Virus record (IMG/VR): IMGVR_UViG_3300021197_000428
Location: 1-22,941 of that record
Origin: a virus
Direction: 5' to 3' (one strand)
DNA length: 22,941 nt
Part shown: positions 1 to 5,424 of the stretch, one piece after another
Layout of the letters: each line of letters starts with the position of its first letter
Numbering within the stretch: position 1 is the stretch's first letter
Translations under genes and position numbers: made by a program
Notes under the pieces: model-generated
The model's database searches: none
What the model was told of the DNA's origin: nothing
Seen by the model: the letters and a program-made list of their open reading frames with translations, nothing else

Positions 1-695
1 GTATCAAGGAAGACATGGAGTACAACACCCTGTTCCGATTTATGTTTGGTGACCTGACAGAATCAATCCTTATGCTTATAATGAAAGAGGCTGGGGTAGA
101 TATTGTTGACTACCAACGAGCCGTTCAATTGCAGGTGGGGGACACACTGGTCAACGGTACTCTTGACGTTATCATCCGTGATGAGTTGGGGGTAGAGAAA
201 GTGTGGGATGTTAAGTCAGCAAGTGACTGGGCATTCAACTACAAGTTCACTGGTATGAACGGTGGCTACGACAAACTAAAAGAGGATGACCCCTTTGGCT
301 ATGTCATGCAGGGGTTTCTTTATGCGGAAGCTACGGGCTTACCGTTTGGGGGATGGATCGTTGTTAACAAGTCTAGTGGTATGGTGGCTATTGTTGAAGT
401 GCCGGATTGGGCGCAGGATGATAAAGAAGCCTATTTAAAAGATGCAGAAGAACGAGTCAAGTTTCTTACTAACCCTGATGTAGAACCGTTTGTTCCGTTC
501 AAGTCAGAGTTTGAATCTTACAAGCGCAACGGTGAAGTCATACGAACAGGTAACAAGGTTCTGCCCCGACAGTGTAACTTGTGCGGGTACAGATCACATT
601 GTTGGCCTGACGCTATTCTGCATGGTAAGGTTACTTCCAAAGCAAAGTTTCCACCGATGGTGTGGTACGACAAACTTAAAAAGAAAGAAATGTAA
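1..695 (+). CDS. Cas4-like PD-(D/E)XK exonuclease, 5' end cut by window
   Basis: Likely a 5'-3' type DNA exonuclease of the Cas4/RecB-nuclease group, acting in phage recombination or host-DNA breakdown. The reading frame is open to the window edge, and family members carry an N-terminal region upstream of the first visible ATG (position 15), so this is probably the C-terminal 230 residues or so of a longer protein. Numbering from that ATG, the nuclease core is visible: E16 in GDLTES, D51 in GTLD, D65-x-K67 in WDVKSAS, and Q99/Y103 in QGFLY, which fits the QxxxY motif. Near the C-terminus, C187, C190 and C196 (CNLCGYRSHCW) match the three-cysteine end of an iron-sulphur cluster; the fourth cysteine would lie in the missing N-terminal part. 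The next gene starts 2 bases downstream. The family call is strong; the biological role is inferred. Confidence 0.82.
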   Translation, partial: IKEDMEYNTLFRFMFGDLTESILMLIMKEAGVDIVDYQRAVQLQVGDTLVNGTLDVIIRDELGVEKVWDVKSASDWAFNYKFTGMNGGYDKLKEDDPFGYVMQGFLYAEATGLPFGGWIVVNKSSGMVAIVEVPDWAQDDKEAYLKDAEERVKFLTNPDVEPFVPFKSEFESYKRNGEVIRTGNKVLPRQCNLCGYRSHCWPDAILHGKVTSKAKFPPMVWYDKLKKKEM

Positions 696-697
696 AG

Positions 698-1078
698 ATG
701 CCGTACCTATTTGTGAAAGATTATGAGGTAGAGCTTATGGAACTAAACAGTGACCTTAGTCACGTGTATATAGAGTCCAGCAATGCCACTGGGGGAGAAC
801 GCAGGGTAACTCGTTTGCGGTTGCACAATAAGGGATTGCCTCTAACTCTGGTTAATCATTACGGTACGGATGGTCACCTAGTCTCTGACACAGAAGCACG
901 AGACATAAAGAAGGTAGAGACTGATCTACAGCTTATCAGTAGAACGTCATTTTCAGGAGCGTATGTATGTGTGCCGATGCACCCTTTGACAAAAGAACTT
1001 ACCAACATAGAAAAGTATTCACCCAAACTGGCAGGGTACCTAGAAAAAAGATTAATATCGATAGGGGTAACCTTTTGA
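698..1078 (+). CDS. Hypothetical protein, 126 aa
   Basis: Unrecognised. The protein is soluble, mixed in charge, with no transmembrane segment, signal peptide or metal-binding cysteine pattern. It starts MPYLFVKDYEVEL, 2 bases after the exonuclease stop, and its end overlaps the TTG start of the endonuclease I gene, so it sits inside the nuclease operon and is probably translated in coupling with its neighbours. The ribosome-binding site is weak (AAAG-type purines just before the ATG). A role in DNA metabolism is suggested only by position. The alternative, that this is a non-coding open frame, is unlikely because the gene fills the only space between two well-supported genes in the style of the rest of the operon. 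Confidence 0.7.
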   Translation: MPYLFVKDYEVELMELNSDLSHVYIESSNATGGERRVTRLRLHNKGLPLTLVNHYGTDGHLVSDTEARDIKKVETDLQLISRTSFSGAYVCVPMHPLTKELTNIEKYSPKLAGYLEKRLISIGVTF

Positions 1079-1446
1079 ATAACAAGGTAAAATACAGGTC
1101 TAAGTTTGAACTCAACTTGGCACGGACTTTAGTATCCAAGAACGTGACATTCTTTTACGAACAGGATAAGTTTGAATACATACCTGCCCCTCGACACTAC
1201 ACTCCAGACTTTTACTTCCCAGAAACAAACATTTACGTAGAAGCTAAAGGTCACCTAGATAAGGGTGACAGGGTGAAGATGGTACTGATGAAGAAACAAC
1301 ATCCTGACTTAGATATTCGGTTTGTCTTTATGAATGCCAAGAATAAGATTTACAAGGGTAGCAAGACGACGTATGCTGCTTGGTGTGCAAGATACAACTT
1401 TGAATGGGCCGAAGGGTCTATCCCTATGGAGTGGGTAAAAAAATGA
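1075..1446 (+). CDS. T7-type endonuclease I (Holliday-junction resolvase), TTG start
   Basis: Structure-specific endonuclease that cuts branched DNA (four-way junctions), used by T7-like phages for junction resolution, genome maturation and host-DNA degradation. At 123 residues it is slightly shorter than T7 gp3 (149). All four catalytic positions known from T7 endonuclease I (E20, D55, E65, K67) can be placed here as E12 (KFELNL), D45 (YTPDFYF), E56 and K58 (YVEAKG), with the same E-x-K spacing. The start is chosen as TTG at 1075: it overlaps the preceding TGA stop and has an AGGGG ribosome site at 1063-1067 with 7-base spacing. The frame runs back to an ATG at 967, but that would put 36 unrelated residues inside the previous gene. 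The stop overlaps the next ATG as ATGA. Confidence 0.88.
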   Translation: MNNKVKYRSKFELNLARTLVSKNVTFFYEQDKFEYIPAPRHYTPDFYFPETNIYVEAKGHLDKGDRVKMVLMKKQHPDLDIRFVFMNAKNKIYKGSKTTYAAWCARYNFEWAEGSIPMEWVKK

Positions 1447-1787
1447 CCGACGATATTGAGATACAAAAACAGGTGGAGATGATGTCCCTTTTACCAGACA
1501 GATACTACATCATACTTAAGCCTCTTGATGAAGAGAACTTTACCCTGACTGCCTACGATACAACAGATAAAACCTACGAGGATGACTCCGACTACAACCC
1601 CGCTATGATTATACAAGAGGGTATAATGGAGACGGTAAGGGAAGACCTTGAGGATGTGTATGATAAGGGTGCGGCCTCAATAAAGTTTAACCTTGTTGCA
1701 GAATCTATGATTGAAGAGGTAGAAGAAGAGTTGAAGAATCAACATGGTAACAATGTAATTAAAGTTAATTTTGGAAAGAAACAATGA
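1443..1787 (+). CDS. Hypothetical acidic protein, 114 aa
   Basis: Unrecognised small acidic protein (many Asp and Glu, for example YEDDSDYN and EEVEEELKN), without transmembrane segments or cysteine motifs. The start is ATG at 1443, overlapping the endonuclease I stop (ATGA), with GGAG at 1428-1431 upstream; an in-frame ATG at 1404 would intrude on the endonuclease gene. The stop again overlaps the next start as ATGA. Tight coupling on both sides suggests co-expression with endonuclease I and the DUF3310 protein. An acidic phage early protein could be a DNA mimic or an inhibitor of a host protein, but nothing in the sequence proves this. Confidence 0.72.
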   Translation: MTDDIEIQKQVEMMSLLPDRYYIILKPLDEENFTLTAYDTTDKTYEDDSDYNPAMIIQEGIMETVREDLEDVYDKGAASIKFNLVAESMIEEVEEELKNQHGNNVIKVNFGKKQ

Positions 1788-2089
1788 GACATGAAGAATT
1801 TATGAAGAAGCAAATGGACAGCCCTCAAATGAACTCGTGGAAGAACTGGGCAAATTCTGTGCCTAGTCAAGAAAGTAAAGTAGATAATGTTAACAAGCCG
1901 CCACACTACAATCAAGCAGGTGTCGAGTGCATTGAGGCAATCCAAGCGGCGACAGACAATGGGTTTGAGTACTACCTACAAGGAAACATCATCAAGTACC
2001 TCTGGAGATACCGTTACAAAAACGGAGTTGAAGACCTCAAAAAAGCACAGTGGTACCTAACCAAACTAATCGAAACAAAGGGAGAATAA
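1784..2089 (+). CDS. DUF3310 family protein (SaV-like)
   Basis: Small protein of the DUF3310 family, common in phage early or nucleotide-metabolism operons and of unknown biochemical function. The family signature occupies roughly residues 35-97: VNKPPHYNQ, then GVECIEAIQA, then GNIIKYLWRYRYKNG and EDLKKAQWYL. The first 35 residues are a polar leader of low conservation. The start ATG overlaps the previous stop as ATGA, and the ribonucleotide reductase gene begins 4 bases after the stop, with its GGAG ribosome site inside the end of this gene. Position directly before nrdJ fits a link with nucleotide supply, but that is inference. Confidence 0.88.
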   Translation: MRHEEFMKKQMDSPQMNSWKNWANSVPSQESKVDNVNKPPHYNQAGVECIEAIQAATDNGFEYYLQGNIIKYLWRYRYKNGVEDLKKAQWYLTKLIETKGE

Positions 2090-2093
2090 GAAC

Positions 2094-4034
2094 ATGAACA
2101 ACATGTTACCTACACCATACCAGCAGTTTATTCACAAGTCACGCTATGCTCGTTGGATTGATGGAGAAGAGCGTCGTGAGAATTGGGATGAAACTGTGGA
2201 TCGTTACATGGACTTTATGCAGAGTCAGGTAGAGGACAAGTGTAACGTTAAAGTAGATTTAGGTGAGGTTCGTGAGGCTGTTCTTAGTCTTCAGGTTATG
2301 CCGTCCATGAGGGCAATGATGACTTCAGGGCCAGCGTTGGCTCGTGACAATATCTGCGGGTACAACTGTAGTTACATCCCAGTTGATAGCCCCCGTTCAT
2401 TTGATGAGTGCATGTACATATTGATGTGTGGCACTGGTGTTGGCTTTAGTGTGGAGAGAGAAAATGTTGACAAACTTCCTATCGTATCTGATAATTTTAG
2501 CAATTCTAGCACTGTAATTAATGTAGCGGATAGCAAGCCGGGATGGGCTAAAGCTTACCGTGAACTGGTTGCACTGCTTTACGCGGGGCAGGTTCCTTCT
2601 TGGGATACCTCTGCTATTCGCCCTGCAGGTGCGCGGCTAAAGGTTATGGGTGGTAGAGCTAGTGGCCCCCAGCCTTTGATTGATCTGTTTAATTTTACTA
2701 TTAAGATATTTAAGAAAGCAGCAGGACGCAGACTGTTTCCTATTGAGTGCCACGACCTCATGTGTAAAGTGGGCGAGGTCGTAGTTGTGGGGGGCGTTCG
2801 TAGGTCAGCCTTGATTAGCTTATCTAATTTAAATGATGATCAGATGCGACACGCTAAATCCGGTGAGTGGTGGGATGAACCCGACAAACAAATATATCGT
2901 AATGGTCAACGAGCATTAGCAAACAACTCCGTAGCCTACAAGAGTAAGCCTGAGATGGGTACCTTTATGCGTGAGTGGCTTGCTTTGTACGACAGCAAGT
3001 CAGGTGAGCGTGGTATGTTTAACCGTGAGGCTGCTGAGAAACAGGTTGCTCGTAACGGCAGAAGAGAGACAGGACACATGTGGGGTACGAACCCTTGCAG
3101 TGAGATCGTGTTACGCCCATACCAGTTTTGTAATTTGTCAGAAATAGTTGTCCGTGAAAATGATACACTAGAGTCCCTTAAAGATAAGGTTAGACTAGCT
3201 ACCATTCTTGGAACTATGCAGTCTACCCTGACTGACTTCAAATATCTCAGGAAAGTGTGGAAGGATAACACAGAAGAAGAAAGGCTACTTGGGGTTTCTT
3301 TAACAGGTATCATGGATCACCATGTCTTGTCCAAGAATGTTGACAGTAAGATATGGTTGCAGGAGATGCGTGACGTAGCGATAGAAACAAACCGTGAGTA
3401 TGCGAAGTTACTGGGTATACCTGTCAGTGCAGCGATTACCTGCGTTAAGCCTAGCGGAACTGTCTCTCAGCTTACAGACTCTGCTAGTGGTATTCACGCA
3501 CGACACAACGATTACTTTATTCGTACTGTTCGTGGTGACAACAAAGACCCCCTGACACAGTTTCTTGTAGATAGCGGGGTACCTGCTGAACGAGATGTGA
3601 TGAAGCCGGACAACGTAACAGTCTTCAGCTTTCCAATGCAGTCTCCCAAAGGAGCGGTTACCCGCACACAAACTACAGCCATAGAGCAACTAGAGTTGTG
3701 GAAAACCTACGCTATACACTGGTGTGAGCATAAGCCGTCCATTACTGTGTCTGTAAAAGAAGAGGAGTGGATGGACGTAGGAGCGTGGGTGTATGAGAAC
3801 TTTGATGTAGCGTCAGGGGTTTCTTTCCTTCCTCACAGTGATCACACGTATAAACAGGCACCCTATCAAGACATAGAGCCTGACGAGTATCTTGAGTGGA
3901 AGCAACGCATGGAAGTGGTACACATTGACTGGAACAAACTGACAGAGTTTGAAAAGGAAGATAATACTACTGGCTCTCGTGAACTTGCTTGTACTGCAGG
4001 GGTTTGTGAAGTTGTGGACTTGACAGCGGCATGA
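2094..4034 (+). CDS. nrdJ: Class II (adenosylcobalamin-dependent) ribonucleotide reductase, monomeric type
   Basis: Makes deoxyribonucleotides from ribonucleotides with an adenosylcobalamin-generated thiyl radical, supplying dNTPs for phage replication. Expected residues of the monomeric Lactobacillus-type enzyme (RTPR) are visible: C92 in GYNCSY (like C119), the radical site N333-P-C335-S-E337 (like N406, C408, E410), the partner C346 (like C419, with the same 11-residue spacing) and the C-terminal redox pair C633/C638 in CTAGVC (like C731/C736). PSGTVSQL at about 453-460 fits the substrate phosphate loop. At 646 residues it is shorter than RTPR (739). No class I partner subunit is needed. 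The ATG at 2094 has GGAG at 2081-2084, 9 bases upstream; a second ATG at 2103 is less well placed. Activity depends on host or imported vitamin B12. Confidence 0.93.
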   Translation: MNNMLPTPYQQFIHKSRYARWIDGEERRENWDETVDRYMDFMQSQVEDKCNVKVDLGEVREAVLSLQVMPSMRAMMTSGPALARDNICGYNCSYIPVDSPRSFDECMYILMCGTGVGFSVERENVDKLPIVSDNFSNSSTVINVADSKPGWAKAYRELVALLYAGQVPSWDTSAIRPAGARLKVMGGRASGPQPLIDLFNFTIKIFKKAAGRRLFPIECHDLMCKVGEVVVVGGVRRSALISLSNLNDDQMRHAKSGEWWDEPDKQIYRNGQRALANNSVAYKSKPEMGTFMREWLALYDSKSGERGMFNREAAEKQVARNGRRETGHMWGTNPCSEIVLRPYQFCNLSEIVVRENDTLESLKDKVRLATILGTMQSTLTDFKYLRKVWKDNTEEERLLGVSLTGIMDHHVLSKNVDSKIWLQEMRDVAIETNREYAKLLGIPVSAAITCVKPSGTVSQLTDSASGIHARHNDYFIRTVRGDNKDPLTQFLVDSGVPAERDVMKPDNVTVFSFPMQSPKGAVTRTQTTAIEQLELWKTYAIHWCEHKPSITVSVKEEEWMDVGAWVYENFDVASGVSFLPHSDHTYKQAPYQDIEPDEYLEWKQRMEVVHIDWNKLTEFEKEDNTTGSRELACTAGVCEVVDLTAA

Positions 4035-4192
4035 ATTGCTGGCACTGTACATATGCCCTAACTTGGGGTGGTGACCATGATACAGAGGATGATCCAGATC
4101 ATTCTATGGTCACCAACCTTAGTTGCTCAAACTGTGGAGCGTTTGTTTTAGTATACTTACCTAGAGACGAGGAAGAAGACGATGACGGATAA
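4031..4192 (+). CDS. Small zinc-ribbon protein, 53 aa
   Basis: A 53-codon gene whose ATG overlaps the nrdJ stop as ATGA and whose end overlaps the next gene by 11 bases. The product starts MNCWHCTYA and contains two CxxC knuckles, C3-W-H-C6 and C32-S-N-C35, separated by 25 residues, the arrangement of a four-cysteine zinc ribbon. The spacer is acidic and the C-terminus is strongly acidic (DEEEDDDG). No catalytic motif is visible. It could bind metal and a protein or nucleic-acid partner; a link to the reductase upstream is only positional. Its reality rests on the exact overlap pattern shared by the whole operon, the paired cysteines, and the fact that it fills an otherwise empty gap. Confidence 0.78.
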   Translation: MNCWHCTYALTWGGDHDTEDDPDHSMVTNLSCSNCGAFVLVYLPRDEEEDDDG

Positions 4193-4409
4193 AGAGAATG
4201 TGGTTATTATAGACGAAGTAGAATACAAGGTAGATGACATGGGTCATGTGGATCAGTATACTGTCATGCAGATACGTGATGTACGTGATCAAATACAGAA
4301 GTTAAATTTTAGAATGGCCCAGCTACAGGCATCCCAGTCTACTTTTATGACTACATTAGCCCAGAGTCTTAAGGAAACAAACAGTGATACAGATCAAGAT
4401 AACGCCTGA
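4182..4409 (+). CDS. Hypothetical coiled-coil-like protein, 75 aa
   Basis: Unrecognised with certainty. The N-terminus (NVVIIDEVEYKVDDM) looks like a short beta hairpin, followed by a long helix-forming stretch (about residues 28-68, for example IRDVRDQIQKLNFRMAQL). This layout, a short beta element with EY.VDD then a polar helix, resembles small phage proteins grouped as DUF6447 in cyanophages; I offer that as a possibility only. The ATG at 4182 lies within the end of the zinc-ribbon gene and has a GAGGAAG-type ribosome site about ten bases upstream. The stop overlaps the following GTG-started gene by 26 bases. Confidence 0.68.
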   Translation: MTDKENVVIIDEVEYKVDDMGHVDQYTVMQIRDVRDQIQKLNFRMAQLQASQSTFMTTLAQSLKETNSDTDQDNA

Positions 4410-4860
4410 TATAATAGCCCGTGCCAAAAAGAAAGCCGCCTCTGTAGGCATCCTACAGGGCAGCATAACTGGTAGTCTTAGTAATGTGGTCGGGGCTATA
4501 GGCGAGGTGATTGTAAAGGATTACGTTGGCGGTACTGATGCCAACAACAAGGACTTTGATTTGCTGGTTGGAAAGAAACGGGTGGATGTAAAGACCAAGC
4601 GTTGTAACACAACCCCATCACCTAACTACGACTGCTCTGTGTCAGCGCACGGAACCAAGCAGGACTGTGATAGCTACGTCTTTGTCCGTATTCTCACGGA
4701 TCACAGCAAGGCGTGGATTCTTGGTGAGATACCAAAACAAACCTTCTACACAAAAGCAACCCGTTACAAAGTGGGTGACGTAGACCCAAGCAACGGCTTT
4801 GTATTCAAGGCTGATTGTTACAATCTAGCAATACAGGAATTAGAACAAGTAGATGGCTAA
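4384..4860 (+). CDS. PD-(D/E)XK nuclease-like protein, GTG start
   Basis: Probable member of the PD-(D/E)XK nuclease superfamily, 158 residues. The likely core is E41 in GAIGEV, D57/D59 in DFDLLV, and D68-V-K70 in VDVKTKR, with a beta hairpin between the last two. Family proteins of this size include restriction-like and repair endonucleases, so host-DNA degradation or DNA processing is likely, but substrate and specificity cannot be read. Four cysteines are scattered rather than paired. The start is GTG at 4384, supported by AAGGA at 4371-4375 with 8-base spacing; no in-frame ATG exists before the conserved region. It overlaps the preceding gene by 26 bases and the next by 8. It is the third nuclease-type gene in this 5-kb cluster. 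Confidence 0.68.
   Translation: MIQIKITPDIIARAKKKAASVGILQGSITGSLSNVVGAIGEVIVKDYVGGTDANNKDFDLLVGKKRVDVKTKRCNTTPSPNYDCSVSAHGTKQDCDSYVFVRILTDHSKAWILGEIPKQTFYTKATRYKVGDVDPSNGFVFKADCYNLAIQELEQVDG
4440..4460 (-). terminator. Weak candidate terminator for leftward transcription
   Basis: An inverted repeat CTGTAGG-CAT-CCTACAG (stem 4442-4448 with 4452-4458, extendable by one G-T and one C-G pair). On the minus strand the stem is followed, after several bases, by TTTCTTTTT (complement of 4426-4434). It lies about 600 bases beyond the end of the structural cluster, inside the plus-strand nuclease-like gene. The distance between stem and T-run is larger than in a good intrinsic terminator, so this is only a candidate for stopping read-through. 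Confidence 0.22.
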
Positions 4861-5077
4861 CAAAAGCAAAGAGGCTACCCTGTTTACATTTCAGGCTAAT
4901 CTAAAACAAAACGGCACCATAGAGTTAACTTGGGAAGGAGTGAAGCCAGAGCAGTTTGAATCTGCAATGGTAGAGGGATTACCCCAGTGGGATGGCTCAC
5001 ACTCGACAGCATCCCTTTTACGTTACCTTCGGTCTATGGCAGATGAGATGATGGAGAAGTCCAGAAACTACATCTAG
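4853..5077 (+). CDS. Hypothetical protein, 74 aa, last gene of the plus-strand cluster
   Basis: Unrecognised. The N-terminal half looks beta-rich (ATLFTFQANLKQNGTIELTW) and the C-terminal half helical (LLRYLRSMADEMMEKSRNYI). No cysteine motif or membrane segment. It starts inside the end of the nuclease-like gene (8-base overlap) and is the last plus-strand gene. Its TAG stop at 5075-5077 overlaps the TAG stop of the opposing gene (minus strand 5076-5074), the two sharing the palindrome CTAG, so there is no intergenic space between the two convergent clusters. Confidence 0.7.
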   Translation: MANKSKEATLFTFQANLKQNGTIELTWEGVKPEQFESAMVEGLPQWDGSHSTASLLRYLRSMADEMMEKSRNYI

Positions 5078-5424
5078 GCTTTCTTGCTTTTCTTCATGTT
5101 CTTTTGTATTGCTGCTTGACGTTTCTTTTCGTAGCCAGACATCTTGCCGTCTTCATCAAGGTCACCCAGCATAGCTTTACCACCTATTGCCATCCGCAAC
5201 TTCGGAGTCTGCATCATGGCAGTTTGCATCTGATTCATGTCACCTGATGTCATGGTGTTGTTCTGCATCATGTTCTGTTGTGGCTGACTTGCCGACATTG
5301 TACCGCCCCCGTAAGCTTTCTTGCGGGGTTTTTTCATGGCTGTACCACCATACATCATGGGTTTGCGACGGGACATACCGCCATACATCATTCCCTTGCG
5401 GGGGCCATTATTGTACTGTTTCAT
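5074..5424 (-). CDS. Met-rich basic protein with MMYGG repeats and an EF-hand loop, 116 aa
   Basis: Last gene of the structural cluster. Two regions are visible. Residues 1-43 hold three imperfect repeats of a basic stretch plus YGG (GMMYGGM, PMMYGGTAM, KAYGGGTM). Residues 88-99 form a full 12-position EF-hand loop, DLDEDGKMSGYE: acidic at 1, 3 and 5, Gly at 6, hydrophobic Met at 8, Glu at 12, followed by a lysine-rich helix. Between them lies a Met/Gln/Asn-rich linker. Nineteen of 116 residues are Met. The start is ATG at 5424, with AGAGGA seven bases upstream; the frame extends to 5478, but that would go deeper into the 1482-residue gene, which it overlaps by 17 bases. Possible calcium-binding virion or ejection accessory protein; function unknown. 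Confidence 0.75.
   Translation of the reverse strand: MKQYNNGPRKGMMYGGMSRRKPMMYGGTAMKKPRKKAYGGGTMSASQPQQNMMQNNTMTSGDMNQMQTAMMQTPKLRMAIGGKAMLGDLDEDGKMSGYEKKRQAAIQKNMKKSKKA
5306..5334 (+). terminator. Intrinsic terminator of the plus-strand cluster, inside an opposing gene
   Basis: On the plus strand CCCCGTAAG (5307-5315), a CTTT loop (5316-5319) and CTTGCGGGG (5320-5328) form a nine-pair stem with one G-U pair, followed at once by six T (5329-5334). This is the textbook form of a Rho-independent terminator for rightward transcripts. It lies 229 bases past the last plus-strand stop, within codons 31-40 of the minus-strand EF-hand gene, where the T-run is read as two Lys codons. On the minus strand no T-run follows the stem, so it should act in one direction only. 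Confidence 0.8.

Noticed and set aside
490-726. Second plus-strand frame over the exonuclease end as a frameshift product
   Set aside because: No slippery sequence was seen, and the main frame keeps the conserved cysteines to its stop.
967-1074. Upstream ATG extension of endonuclease I
   Set aside because: It would overlap the previous gene by 112 bases and adds residues with no relation to the family; the TTG at 1075 has a good ribosome site.
4020-4060. TTGACA near the end of nrdJ as a promoter
   Set aside because: No acceptable -10 box lies 16-18 bases downstream; the nearest TA-rich stretch is too far, and the site is within coding sequence.
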